A stretch of 64,000 bases of DNA from Cyanobacterium aponinum PCC 10605. GTDB lineage: Bacteria; Cyanobacteriota; Cyanobacteriia; Cyanobacteriales; Cyanobacteriaceae. A program made the position numbers and the translations under genes. The notes under the pieces were generated by a model. It had not been told where the DNA came from. It worked only from the letters and a program-made list of their open reading frames with translations, and did not search any database. Shown here one piece after another: positions 36,863 to 45,934 of this stretch. The stretch spans positions 3,162,001-3,226,000 of the forward strand of contig NC_019776.1 of assembly GCF_000317675.1 (NCBI RefSeq), written 5' to 3'. The first letter of the stretch is position 1; each line of letters begins with the position of its first letter.

Positions 36863-37740
36863 AGGTTAATTGCTTCTTTTATTTTCATCTTTTCACTGAT
36901 ACCGATTAAATCAATCTTGGTAACGATTCGGGCATCTAGGGTAACAAGGGAAAATTTATGGATTTTTTGTCCCTCAATTTCTTGAATACGAGGAGTGGAG
37001 GCGGCGTTCAAATAAATTGTTTTATGTTCATCTTGGTTAATAATGGTTCTTAATCTATCTTTAGTATGTCTTAAGCTATGGTGCATATGACCAAAGGTGA
37101 CTAATGGTACATTTTTGCCTAATTCTTGAGTGTATTTTATCGCTTCTTGAAAATCAGGATCGCCAAAGTCTCCCCCCAAAGGTTTCCAATCTCTACCGCA
37201 AGTATCTTCTGGATTTGCACCTAAACCAAAAGGCCCATTATGACCAACAAAAATTATCTGTTGGGCTTGAGTTTTATTTACAGAGGCGATGATTTTGTCT
37301 GAAGACTGATGGAAATTTTCGATCGCATATTTTTCTCGATAAAATTCTTCACATTTCCATTTTGAACCTCCCCAACTAAAAGGGCGACTGCCCACCACAG
37401 AAATATCTAATTCAGGAAAGTCAAGATAGCCATAACCAACATGAGATTTTCCCAGTATGTCTAACTGTTGTTGTACTCTGTCTTCCAAGGTGCGATCATA
37501 AGGACATTTTTTTCTTCCCCATTCCGTGGCACTAAACCAAGCATCATGATTACCTAATATTATTGCTTTAGGTATATTTAATTGAGCAATTCGACTAATT
37601 AAGGGAATTGACTCATTGCCAAAATCTCCCACAAATAAGACTAAGTCCACTTGCAAAAATTCCAACGCCTCATGATCAAACTCATTCCAAAGATCGTGAA
37701 CATCCCCTATTACTGCAATTTTTATAATTTTATCGGTCAT
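36850..37740 (-). CDS. Calcineurin-like metallophosphoesterase
   Basis: 296 residues of the cyanobacterial/plant TIGR04168-type metallophosphatase. Metal ligands are DVHDLW, GDFGNE, GNHDAW, GHNGP and GHMHH, in family order. The physiological substrate is unknown. The N-terminus is at 37740, next to a region of heptamer repeats. Its 3' end overlaps that of the PP2C regulator gene by 13 bp. Confidence 0.88.
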   Translation of the reverse strand: MTDKIIKIAVIGDVHDLWNEFDHEALEFLQVDLVLFVGDFGNESIPLISRIAQLNIPKAIILGNHDAWFSATEWGRKKCPYDRTLEDRVQQQLDILGKSHVGYGYLDFPELDISVVGSRPFSWGGSKWKCEEFYREKYAIENFHQSSDKIIASVNKTQAQQIIFVGHNGPFGLGANPEDTCGRDWKPLGGDFGDPDFQEAIKYTQELGKNVPLVTFGHMHHSLRHTKDRLRTIINQDEHKTIYLNAASTPRIQEIEGQKIHKFSLVTLDARIVTKIDLIGISEKMKIKEAINLYGK

Positions 37741-37958
37741 GGTGAGTAGAATAAGTGTGATAAATAATAATTATAGAGAGGTTTCAGGTTTCAGGTTTCA
37801 GGTGGCAGGTTGCAAGTTTAGGGGAGTAATGGGTAATAAGTAATGAGGATGAGAGTTAGGAGTTTTTAGTTCTTAATTTTTAATTTTTAATTTTTAATTT
37901 TTAATTATTCACTATTGCCCATTACCTTATCTTAATTACTAATTGCCTTTGCCCCTTG
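37741..37958. repeat. Heptamer tandem repeats (two families)
   Basis: Five tandem heptamers at 37779-37813: AGGTTTC three times, AGGTGGC, AGGTTGC. At 37874-37901 stand four copies of TAATTTT. Such short tandem repeats with a 7-bp period are known in cyanobacteria. No ORF; the metallophosphatase promoter lies on the left. Confidence 0.85.
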
Positions 37959-38843
37959 CTAATTATTGTTACTTGACTGTTCCAAAAGTAGCCAAAAAGC
38001 CTCAAAGGACTGAGATTCAGGAGAAGATTGAATGGCTAAAAAATGAACTCCATTAGCCTGTTTTTTCGTATTTTCAAAGCCTTCTGCCTCAGATAAGGTG
38101 TTTTTGTCCGTCAAGTTAACTAATATCCAACTATCGCTCACCCCTGTTTCTAAGCAAATACTGGGGAACTTTCCTCTATCTAATCTTAAGTAACCTAATT
38201 CCAGTCCAGACATCCATCCTGCAAGAGGTAAAGCACGGGAGGAAAAGATAATTAGCCCCGGAATTTTGGTGTCTGGAGATATATTGGCTATTTTTAGGGG
38301 AAACGCCTCTCTAAAACCTATATCCCATTCGGGCATTTCTTCTAAGTCTTTCCCATTTAAACTAACTAATGCCCATTTGTCTTTTTTATCTCCTTTTAAA
38401 GCATCAGGAAGATTTACTGGGTTGGTTTGAGGATATTGAACAGAAGCGGCAATGGTGGCTTTTTCGTCATAGCCTTCTTGGAGGGGATAAAATGATGTCA
38501 TTCTCTCTTCTAACCATTGATTGAGAGTATAAGTATGACGGGAGGCAAGGGCTGGAATCCCCGCATCTTCACATCCTTTAAGAATCATGTTATTCATTTG
38601 ACGACGAAAGAAGCGGATTTTACTGGGAGTTTCTCCTGCTTTTTCTATGGCAGTTGCGATCGCATTTTGAAGAGTAATGGAGTTAACTTCTGTATTGGCG
38701 CAAAATTGAGAATAGCGAAATAATTGGCTTGTGTCGGTGTCTATAGTGGTGGGACTTTCACAGATGAGGATTTCCCAACGTTTTTTGTTATTTTCATCAA
38801 TAATTGGACGAGAATAAAAGTCTAACTCCCAAATTTTTCCCAT
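37959..38843 (-). CDS. Tab2/Atab2-family RNA-binding protein
   Basis: 294 residues. The start KIWELDFYSRPIIDENNKKRWEILIC and the later FFRRQMNNMI, ALPLAGWMSGLELGYLRLD and DSWILVNLTD segments are conserved in the Tab2 family. In algae and plants Tab2 binds psaB mRNA and promotes photosystem I subunit translation. A similar role in translation or assembly here is inference from the family. Confidence 0.9.
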   Translation of the reverse strand: MGKIWELDFYSRPIIDENNKKRWEILICESPTTIDTDTSQLFRYSQFCANTEVNSITLQNAIATAIEKAGETPSKIRFFRRQMNNMILKGCEDAGIPALASRHTYTLNQWLEERMTSFYPLQEGYDEKATIAASVQYPQTNPVNLPDALKGDKKDKWALVSLNGKDLEEMPEWDIGFREAFPLKIANISPDTKIPGLIIFSSRALPLAGWMSGLELGYLRLDRGKFPSICLETGVSDSWILVNLTDKNTLSEAEGFENTKKQANGVHFLAIQSSPESQSFEAFWLLLEQSSNNN

Positions 38844-38908
38844 AATTATCTATATTCCAAGGGGCGATCGAGGTTTTATGTCTAGGCTATATTATCATTT
38901 ACAGGTCT

Positions 38909-39197
38909 TTGGGTCAACCTCAGTTCGGTTTAAGAATATCCGATAAGGTTAGGTGTCAGATGTCAGGTGTCAGGTTGTAGGTGTTAGGGTGATGAGGTGA
39001 TGAGGGGAGAGGGTGAGAGGGGGAAGTAGGGCTTAAGGTTTTGGGGTGGTAGGGGTTTTTAGCAAGGGGCTTAAGCCCCTTGTTTAAGTCAGTTCGGGTT
39101 AAGGCAATTTTATCGTTATTTCTAAGAAGCTATAAGGTGGTTTTCTGACTAGGAGAAAATAATACTTTCAGCTTATCCAAAACTCAGGTTTGGGTCA
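38909..39197. mobile_element. CCTCAGTT MITE family, copy B
   Basis: Element about 38917-39189 (273 bp), beginning ACCTCAGTTCGG and ending AAACTCAGGT. It is flanked by TTGGGTCA at 38909-38916 and 39190-39197. It carries an extra GA-rich segment compared with copies A and D. Confidence 0.87.
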
Positions 39198-39310
39198 AAT
39201 AAACCTCTGTTGTTCAGCCTGAATGCTTGATTTAGCTGAGTTCGATATAAATTTGTCGGTGAAGGTGGGCAATAGTTTTCTGTAAATTATGATTACTTTT
39301 CCTTAATATT

Positions 39311-39493
39311 AGACGGTGGGAGTGTCCTAGATGTAAGACTAAACACGATCGAGATGTAAACGCCTCATGTAATATCAGAGATGAAGGACTGCGAATAATG
39401 TCGTTAGGAACTAGCGAGTCAGCTTACTGCCCAGATGTAAGACGAGATAGTAGAGGACGAAAGAAATCTACTGTAACGCCATCTGTTGGGTAA
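39311..39493 (+). pseudogene. 3' remnant of an IS200/IS605-type tnpB
   Basis: The frame reads RRWECPRCKTKHDRDVNAS, then AYCPDVRRDSRGRKKSTV, with a stop at 39493. This is the zinc-ribbon and tail of TnpB (the CxxC, HDRDVNA and SRGRKKS patterns). The catalytic RuvC parts upstream and any tnpA are missing, so it is only the last 60 codons. The element's right-end hairpin is still present downstream. Confidence 0.85.
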
Positions 39494-39498
39494 GAAGT

Positions 39499-39523
39499 TC
39501 CCATCTCAGCATAGCGGATGGGA
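39499..39523 (+). repeat. IS605-type right-end hairpin
   Basis: TCCCATC and GATGGGA form a 7-bp stem with an 11-nt loop just after the tnpB remnant, in the place of the subterminal hairpin recognised by TnpA transposases. It could also be the end of the former guide (reRNA) transcript. Confidence 0.65.
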
Positions 39524-39528
39524 GTATT

Positions 39529-40194
39529 TCACTTTCGTTCTCCCGTGACAATATACGATACTCTTTGAGCTATATTTGTAGCATGATCAGCCATTCTTTC
39601 TATATGGCGAATTGCTAAAGCTAACAAGATAATAGGTTCTACTACTCCCCTGATGTCCCTTTGTTGTGCAAGGGTGTGATAGAGCTTGTCATAGGCATTA
39701 TCTACGGTATCATCTAGGAGTTTAATTTTTTCTCCTGCCTGAGAGTCTAACTCGCTTAACGCAACCATTGCTTTAGCTAACATGACTTGAGCGTGTTTTG
39801 ACATGGCGGCTAATTCAGGCATACAGGAATGGGATGGATAGAGGGCGAGTTTTATAGCTATTTGTCCTAAATCTTTGGCATAGTCTCCGATTCTTTCCAA
39901 ATCCCTGACTAATTGCATAAAAGCACTCAATATTCTTAAGTCTTGAGCCACTGGTGCTTGTAATGTTAAGATTGTTGCACACCTCATTTCTATATGGCGA
40001 TAGTAGCGATCAATTTCTATATCTTGGTTTGTAATTAAAGCAACTGTTTCTAAGTCTCCTTCAAATAAGGCTTGATGGCTATAACGAAAAGACTCTTCCA
40101 CTAAAGCTCCCATTCTTAGTACGTCTTGAGCCACTTCGCTAGTATGTCTTTGTAACCTGCTACCCTCGACCATGAGTTGATTTGATAATGCCAC
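39529..40194 (-). CDS. phoU: Phosphate signalling regulator PhoU
   Basis: 221 residues from a GTG start, or about 214 from the internal ATG at 40173. Two three-helix PhoU repeats carry the metal-binding motifs EIDRYYRHIEMR and DNAYDKLYH, with RDLERIGDYAKDLGQIA and RHIERMADHATNIAQR. PhoU restrains the phosphate sensor kinase when phosphate is plentiful. No pst transporter genes are near in this window. Confidence 0.93.
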   Translation of the reverse strand: MALSNQLMVEGSRLQRHTSEVAQDVLRMGALVEESFRYSHQALFEGDLETVALITNQDIEIDRYYRHIEMRCATILTLQAPVAQDLRILSAFMQLVRDLERIGDYAKDLGQIAIKLALYPSHSCMPELAAMSKHAQVMLAKAMVALSELDSQAGEKIKLLDDTVDNAYDKLYHTLAQQRDIRGVVEPIILLALAIRHIERMADHATNIAQRVSYIVTGERK

Positions 40195-40318
40195 TTTTTT
40201 TATCCCGAAATTAATCCCTTTAATGATCCTTATTTAGGTCTTTATTCTATCTCGAAAAAAGTGATTATGTAGTGTTATCTTGGTAACAAAGCTGAAAAAT
40301 AAAATATTTTTTTTGAAA

Positions 40319-41107
40319 ATGATTCATGGTTTTATACCTCCTCATCGTTTTTTCGCCTATTTAACATGGCAAGAAATTGAGAAAATGTCCAATAAGGAAA
40401 ACACAGTAATTATTCAACCCATAGGTGCGATCGAGCAACACGGTTATCATTTACCTTTAGTAGTAGATTCGGCAATTAGTGAGGGAGTTTTGGGGAAAGC
40501 GTTGGCGTTACTATCCGACAAAATTCCTGCTTTTGCTTTACCTACTCTTTATTATGGTAAATCTAATGAACACGATGGATTTGCTGGAACTATTACGATT
40601 AGTTCTCAAACTCTATACACTTTAATCCTAGAAATGGCAGAAAGCATTTACAAAGCTGGATTTAGAAAAATAGTCTTAATGAACTCTCACGGCGGACAAC
40701 CCCAAGTTATGGAAATAGTCGCCCGTGATTTACATCAAAAATTTCCCGATTTAGATGTTTTTCCTTTTTTTACTTGGAGAGTTCCAAACATCACAAACGA
40801 ACTGCTAACGGAAGAAGAGCAAGAATGGGGAATTCACGCTGGGGATGCTGAAACCAGTTTAATGTTAGCTTTACTGCCCCAACAAGTAAAAATGGATTTA
40901 GCGGTCAAAGAATACCCTCGTAATCTTGCACCCAACAGTTTATTGTCAATGGAGGGAAAATTACCCTTTGCTTGGTTAACAAAAGAGTTAAGCGATAGTG
41001 GTGTGATGGGGGATGCAACCTCCGCTACAAAGGAAAAAGGCGATCGCATTTTAGCTTCTTTAGCACAGGGGTGGGTAAGGGTTATTGAAGATGTTTATAA
41101 TTTTTAG
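40319..41107 (+). CDS. Creatininase-family amidohydrolase
   Basis: About 262 residues from the ATG at 40319 (an upstream TTG at 40280 is also in frame). The metal site appears in IGAIEQHGYHLPLVVD, with the later SHGGQ and HAGDAETSLML segments typical of the family. The family includes creatininase, MftE and related hydrolases; the substrate here cannot be told from sequence. Confidence 0.85.
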   Translation: MIHGFIPPHRFFAYLTWQEIEKMSNKENTVIIQPIGAIEQHGYHLPLVVDSAISEGVLGKALALLSDKIPAFALPTLYYGKSNEHDGFAGTITISSQTLYTLILEMAESIYKAGFRKIVLMNSHGGQPQVMEIVARDLHQKFPDLDVFPFFTWRVPNITNELLTEEEQEWGIHAGDAETSLMLALLPQQVKMDLAVKEYPRNLAPNSLLSMEGKLPFAWLTKELSDSGVMGDATSATKEKGDRILASLAQGWVRVIEDVYNF

Positions 41108-41171
41108 CAATCAAGAAAGGGCAAGGGGCAAGGGTAAGTAGTGTTGGAGTGAATAATTAATAACTCCTAAA

Positions 41172-41603
41172 CTACATTTGTCCAATAATAGATTGCAAAC
41201 GTTGTTTTAAACTGGGATTTTGTTTGACTTGCTGAGTTATTTGATTAAAACGATTAACACTTAAGCCATGATTTTTGACAATAGTTTCTGACTGATCACA
41301 ATATTCGATCGCCATGTTACGGGCATTATCAGGAAGTTGACTGAAACTTTGTCGCTGGTTACAACTCATTTGCCCCATAGATTTACCAACAATTCCTTCT
41401 ATATTACTATAAGTAGTTTTGCGTAAATTCTCAATTTCGATCGCAGCTTGGGCATATTTTTTTAAATCTTCATCAGAAACATTTTGCGCCATAGCTTTAG
41501 ATTCAATAGAAATTGAACCCTGATTGTACTCAGGAACAATCCCCAAACTAACACCAAAAACAGCCAAACCACAAACTAAAAAAAATTGAGAGCCGACTTT
41601 CAT
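41172..41603 (-). CDS. DUF4168-type exported protein
   Basis: 143 residues from the ATG at 41603, chosen because AGGA precedes it and it begins a normal signal peptide (MKVGSQFFLVCGLAVFGVSLG). The mature part begins near MAQNVSDEDLKKYAQAAIEIE and contains the DUF4168 segment ending NRFNQITQQVKQNPSLKQRLQ. Likely periplasmic, function unknown. The gene follows the MFS gene closely (91 bp). Confidence 0.75.
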   Translation of the reverse strand: MKVGSQFFLVCGLAVFGVSLGIVPEYNQGSISIESKAMAQNVSDEDLKKYAQAAIEIENLRKTTYSNIEGIVGKSMGQMSCNQRQSFSQLPDNARNMAIEYCDQSETIVKNHGLSVNRFNQITQQVKQNPSLKQRLQSIIGQM

Positions 41604-41693
41604 AAATTTCCTATTACTTTGATGAAATAACATAGTTGAGTAACAATAAAAATAAAAATATCTATTACTTAGTATGAAGCAATCCATACCCAA

Positions 41694-43064
41694 TTAGTTC
41701 CCCGATTTACCAGTAATTAAAGAAGTTAAAGCCATACCCGAAACAGCTAAAGAGGCAAGAATCATCAAAACAATCCTTAAGCCAAAATAAGTTTCCGCAA
41801 TTCCGGCTAAAGCTAAAGGTAAAGACAAAGCAATATTAACCGCATTATTTTGCAAACCAAAAACCTTCCCACGCATATCAGAAGGGGTTTCTGCTTGAAT
41901 AGTCGTTTGCATCGGTACACCCACCAAAGCCGCAAAAATACCCAAAATAACCGTCATTAGTAAAGCCAAAATCAAATTGTTAGTAGCCACAGACAAGCCA
42001 CTCAATGCCGCTCCCATACCCATTGAACCCCAAAAACTAAGTCGAGCATGAGGAATCATTTTACCCTGATGAGTGACAAATACTGCACCAATAGCAATGC
42101 CAATGCCCGTTGCGGCCAATAAATAGCCAAATTGATCAGCCTCCATTCCGGGTATAGTTTCCGCTAAACGCACCGCTAACACTGCCAAAGCCGCAAAAAT
42201 AGAAAATAAAATAACTAATTGAAATAAAGCATTGCGCACTCGATGATTTTTTTGCAAGTATCGTAAACCATCTTTTATATCTTCCCAAGGATGATTTTCT
42301 TGTTGCTGTCTATCCTTATCCTTTTCCCGACTGCGCATTGTCATCAATACAATTCCCGCCAAAAGATAACATCCTCCTACTAGCAACTCTTTTCCATAAG
42401 CAAAAGAAAAATTCTCACCCCAGTTATAGGTTATTTCTAATAAAGGCTCACCAACTGCAAAACCAATGATTAACATAGCCATCATAGTTGTGGTATATAG
42501 AGAATTTGCTGCCAATAAGTCTTTTTTTCTGACGATTAAAGGAATTGTTGCTTGTTCGGCTGGGGCAAAAAATTGAGTTAATGTGGAGACGGAGAAAGTA
42601 ACTAATAAAAGTAACCAAAATGACCAAGGTAAAGAAAAAAAGCCCATTTCCTGTTTATTAATTAACAAGCAAAAAGGCAAGATTAAAACCAATATACCTC
42701 TACCGAGATTAGAGACAACTAAAACACTTTTTTTCGACCATCGATCAACATAAACTCCAGCCAAAGAACCAAATAAAATTGCAGGTATAGTAAAAGCTAT
42801 CATAATTAATGATACCCATGAACTGATACTTTCTCCTTGAGTCTGAAAGTTAGCACTAATTAAGGCGATCATTAAAACTAAATAAATCTTATCCGCCAAT
42901 TGAGAAAAAATTTGTCCTAGCCAGAGAATAAGAAAACTAATATTCCTTAAAACACTCATTATTCCGTTATTGGCTTTATGATGGGTGGGAGAAGGATTAG
43001 CGAGGGATGAGTTGGCTGATACTGGCTCTGATTTTTCTTCGGTGTCCGTTTCAAATACTGGCAT
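41694..43064 (-). CDS. MFS transporter
   Basis: 456 residues with about 12 membrane helices after a 35-residue cytoplasmic leader. The family signature appears as GSLAGVYVDRWSKKSVLVVSNL. It resembles macrolide-efflux-type (MFS_3/EntS-like) transporters (QTTIQAETPSDMRGKVFGLQN). The substrate is unknown. It shares an operon with the DUF4168 gene. Confidence 0.87.
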   Translation of the reverse strand: MPVFETDTEEKSEPVSANSSLANPSPTHHKANNGIMSVLRNISFLILWLGQIFSQLADKIYLVLMIALISANFQTQGESISSWVSLIMIAFTIPAILFGSLAGVYVDRWSKKSVLVVSNLGRGILVLILPFCLLINKQEMGFFSLPWSFWLLLLVTFSVSTLTQFFAPAEQATIPLIVRKKDLLAANSLYTTTMMAMLIIGFAVGEPLLEITYNWGENFSFAYGKELLVGGCYLLAGIVLMTMRSREKDKDRQQQENHPWEDIKDGLRYLQKNHRVRNALFQLVILFSIFAALAVLAVRLAETIPGMEADQFGYLLAATGIGIAIGAVFVTHQGKMIPHARLSFWGSMGMGAALSGLSVATNNLILALLMTVILGIFAALVGVPMQTTIQAETPSDMRGKVFGLQNNAVNIALSLPLALAGIAETYFGLRIVLMILASLAVSGMALTSLITGKSGN

Positions 43065-43229
43065 TAGAGTTTACTATTAATATTCAATTACTAAGGAATG
43101 GATCTTAAATTATTATAAATCTTATTAAACAAGGACTTTTTTTATTTGATCATCGAATTTATTTTTGTCTGAAACCTGAAGCCCGAAACCTTCCTCAACC
43201 TAATATTGTGAGTAAATGTGCAAAGTTAA

Positions 43230-43544
43230 TTAATTATCCAAAATCCATTCAGAAGCCCTTTCCCCTAAATTTAAAGAAATACTCACTGCCTTTCCTAAGC
43301 GAGGCTTACTTTTCGTGTCTGTGATTCCTTCTATTACCTGAGACACCACCCCCCAACTGGTAAGATACTGGGCTATTTGTTCTAAATTCGCCATGTATTC
43401 GGCTTGGGTGTAATGAAAGGAGGCTTGTTCTAAATATTTCCACATTACCTGAAAATAAATTTTGTCCTTAATTCTCACTACTTGGGCATCGTAAGAGTAA
43501 CCCCATTTATTTATAATTAGTTGTTGTAATTCTTGCCCTGTCAT
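43230..43544 (-). CDS. DUF3067 family protein
   Basis: 104 residues matching DUF3067, a small family of cyanobacteria and plastids: MTGQELQQLIINKWGYSYDAQV, later LEQIAQYLTSWGV and PRLGKAVSISLNLGERASEW. No function is established to my knowledge. It starts 31 bp after the preceding gene on the same strand. Confidence 0.85.
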   Translation of the reverse strand: MTGQELQQLIINKWGYSYDAQVVRIKDKIYFQVMWKYLEQASFHYTQAEYMANLEQIAQYLTSWGVVSQVIEGITDTKSKPRLGKAVSISLNLGERASEWILDN

Positions 43545-43574
43545 GATTTTCTCTAATTTTTTTTAAGATAGTTT

Positions 43575-44162
43575 CTAAATATCTTTGATACTAACTAGCC
43601 ATAATAATATCATCTGGATCGATTCCCCAGTTAATCCAACGTATCGCTTCCCTAGGTGCGATCGCCTCTTTTCAATGGCAACTTTTAAATTTAGATCAAT
43701 ATCTGCTATTTTTAAATTTTTATTGGTCTCAAAATTACTTTTAAATTTTCCCTTAAAATTAGCCCCGAACCATAAATCAAAATAGTGATGAAAGACTATT
43801 ATTATTTCTTTTGTAATTTCCCTTAATAATCCTTTTTCTTTGCCTTGTAGATGAAATAGTATCTTACAGGTTAATAATTGTAAATCCTCTTGAGAAAAGG
43901 AATTAATGACAGATTGGCAAACATATTGTCCTAGTTGGCAAGGACTGCTAAAATAAATAAATTGAGGTAAATCATAACCTAAATCTTGATAAATTCTAGT
44001 CAAACTAGACCGTAAAAGAGGGAAATTAATTGACTTAGTTGATAACGCTTCTTGTTGCCATTTTTCTTCTAAAGAAATTAGCTTATTATTAACGTCTTCT
44101 GCGGTAATTTGCTTAGAAGGATTTAATTCGTAGATAGTAGTTTGAAAATCAAACCAAGCCAT
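43575..44162 (-). pseudogene. Unrecognised protein gene with frameshifted 3' end
   Basis: The 195-residue frame is protein-like from MAWFDFQTTIYELNPSKQ to about KVAIEK, then turns into unlikely sequence. Adding one A to the A-run at 43669-43672 gives EAIAPREAIRWINWGIDPDDIIMAS, ending at 43591, which reads as genuine protein. Beyond that stop, the same frame continues as YQRYLETILKKIREN. The gene therefore looks damaged by a one-base loss and perhaps a stop. It follows a gene at 44187-44948, with which it probably pairs. I do not recognise the family. Confidence 0.6.
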
Positions 44163-44186
44163 AATAATTCACCTCATTTTTCAATT

Positions 44187-44948
44187 CTAATCTGCGACAT
44201 CAGTCCAATTTTTTCGTTGTGAATTCATTACATGATTAATGAGATTATCTAACCAATTACTAGGTTGAGTGTGAGAAAGAGAAACATTTTTTACAGGGGT
44301 ATAAGGAGTTAAATAATCATTTAATGACTCTCTTTTTGCTTCTAAATATCTAATTTTATGTTTTCTTATTTTTGGTTTTTCTTCCTCTATTTTATCAGCA
44401 TACTCATCATTAAATTTCTTTTTATTGGTTTGTATTTTCTCTAAATATTCTTTTCTTTTTTCAGCATCTTCTACTAATTTATTCCAGTATTTAAAATCAA
44501 CTTTATTCGCTAAATCTATTAAATCATCTTTCAATGGTTCTTCTTTTTGTTCTGTAGGATGATCAGGAGAATCAATTAAAGTATTCTTTTGAGATAAAGT
44601 AGTTTTAGAACTCAAAGTAACGTTGCTACTATCATCCAGAGGAGGAATAGGGCGATATTCCCTTTGAATACGCACCATCCAATCGCCTTTAGGGATATTG
44701 AGAGCGTGATGTTCTTCGTGTTGAAGTTTAGCAGTAGGAGAAAGTACCCTTAAAAATAAAATTCCACTACGTTCGTATAATTCTGCTTTACCATCGCTGA
44801 TACGATGAGAATGCCCCGTAACTTCTCCTTTGGCTAGAGTGAGATTAGGTAATTTTACTGATTCTTTAACAGATAGTTTTTTCAAAGGAATAATTAATAC
44901 ATCCCCTTGGCGGATAACTCCTGTGTGGGTAAATGTGGATGATGTCAT
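44187..44948 (-). CDS. Conserved cyanobacterial protein with long charged tail
   Basis: 253 residues. The first 100 look like a compact domain (GDVLIIPLKKL, GEVTGHSHRI, then HEEHHALNIPKGDWMVRIQREYRP) that also occurs alone in other genomes. The remaining 150 residues are polar, Lys/Glu-rich and probably coiled coil. I do not recognise a function. It is upstream of the damaged gene at 43575 by 24 bp. Confidence 0.6.
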   Translation of the reverse strand: MTSSTFTHTGVIRQGDVLIIPLKKLSVKESVKLPNLTLAKGEVTGHSHRISDGKAELYERSGILFLRVLSPTAKLQHEEHHALNIPKGDWMVRIQREYRPIPPLDDSSNVTLSSKTTLSQKNTLIDSPDHPTEQKEEPLKDDLIDLANKVDFKYWNKLVEDAEKRKEYLEKIQTNKKKFNDEYADKIEEEKPKIRKHKIRYLEAKRESLNDYLTPYTPVKNVSLSHTQPSNWLDNLINHVMNSQRKNWTDVAD

Positions 44949-45061
44949 TATAATTAGACCTCATTCTTCCGTATTTTTACTTAGATTTAATATACCCATT
45001 TTGTGAAAAAAGTTATCATCTTGAGAGTTCGAGTAAAAATCAAAGGCGATTGTTTGACCTT

Positions 45062-45130
45062 AAGCAAGGATTTCTTACTTCCTTGCTTGTTATAATTAAG
45101 GTTATCTATAACAATCTAGGAGTATGAATA
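45062..45130 (+). promoter_or_regulatory. Promoter and operator-like palindrome of the AbrB/PIN module
   Basis: A 9-bp inverted repeat (AAGCAAGGA at 45062-45070, TCCTTGCTT at 45080-45088) ends just before a TATAAT at 45091-45096. AGGAGT at 45118-45123 is the ribosome site. The palindrome covers the expected -35 region, so the antitoxin could repress its own operon there. Confidence 0.7.
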
Positions 45131-45352
45131 ATGTTGGCTAAATTAACCAGTAAAAATCAGCTTACTTTACCAAAGAGTATAACGAAGGAAGTGGGGGATG
45201 TAGAATATTTCGATGTCAAGCTCGAAGATGGGCAAATAGTATTAACTCCCGTGAAAATTCAAAAGGCTGATGCCGTAAGAGCAAAGTTAGCACAATTAAA
45301 AATTAGTGAGGACGATATTACTGAGGCAGTAGCATGGGCAAGAAAGGGTTAA
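45131..45352 (+). CDS. AbrB/SpoVT-type antitoxin
   Basis: 73 residues. The N-terminal swapped-hairpin DNA-binding domain is seen in MLAKLTSKNQLTLPKSITKEVG. The C-terminal helix (about 44-73) is the likely toxin-binding part. It overlaps the PIN gene by 19 bp. An operator-like palindrome lies upstream. Confidence 0.85.
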   Translation: MLAKLTSKNQLTLPKSITKEVGDVEYFDVKLEDGQIVLTPVKIQKADAVRAKLAQLKISEDDITEAVAWARKG

Positions 45353-45753
45353 GGGTTGTCATTGATACTAATTTGGTTTTGTCTGCATTGGTATTTGGAG
45401 GAAAGGTGGCTTCTTTGCGGTATGCTTGGCAGACTAATTTATTAATTCCTCTGATTTCTAAGGTGACGGTAACAGAATTAATCCGAGTTTTAGCTTATCC
45501 TAAGTTTAATTTAACTCCTTCCGAACAAGAGGATTTGTTGGCTGATTATATACCCTATGGTGAAACTGTAAGGATACCTTCTAAGTTGCCTATTATCCCC
45601 CCATGTCGAGATAGTTTTGATGAACCTTTTTTATTGTTGGCTAAACTTGGTAAGGCTGATTATTTAGTGGCGGGGGATAAGGATTTGTTATCTTTGGATG
45701 GTGATTTCTGTTGTCCAATAATTACAACAGACAAACTTTTTACTTTACTATAG
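45334..45753 (+). CDS. PIN-domain RNase toxin
   Basis: 139 residues of the COG1569-type PIN family. Acidic residues are in VVIDTNLVLSALV (D10), TVTELIRVL (E48), DSFDEPFLLLAK and DYLVAGDKDLL. All four positions of the PIN site look intact. PIN toxins cut RNA and are held by the cognate AbrB-like antitoxin encoded upstream with a 19-bp overlap. Confidence 0.87.
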   Translation: MGKKGLRVVIDTNLVLSALVFGGKVASLRYAWQTNLLIPLISKVTVTELIRVLAYPKFNLTPSEQEDLLADYIPYGETVRIPSKLPIIPPCRDSFDEPFLLLAKLGKADYLVAGDKDLLSLDGDFCCPIITTDKLFTLL

Positions 45754-45934
45754 GCTTTCAAAAAAAATGTCAACAAAAATAAAAAAACCATTGAAGATTA
45801 AGGATTGGTTCTGCAAAACGTTCATTTTTTGTAATAATTAGATAATGACTTTTATTAGCCTTGTTTAACATAAGGGTTATTCGCTAATTGTAAAACCATA
45901 ACCACCTTATACAATCAAATAATTTAGTTTACCT

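Larger units (their letters stand above)
38844..39528. other. Intergenic region with MITE and TnpB remnant
   Basis: 685 bp between tab2 and phoU. It holds MITE copy B (38917-39189), about 120 bp of unassigned AT-rich text, the tnpB remnant (39311-39493) and its terminal hairpin (39499-39523). No intact gene. Confidence 0.75.

Noticed and set aside
39311-39493. Functional TnpB
   Set aside because: Only the tail is present; the RuvC catalytic parts are missing.
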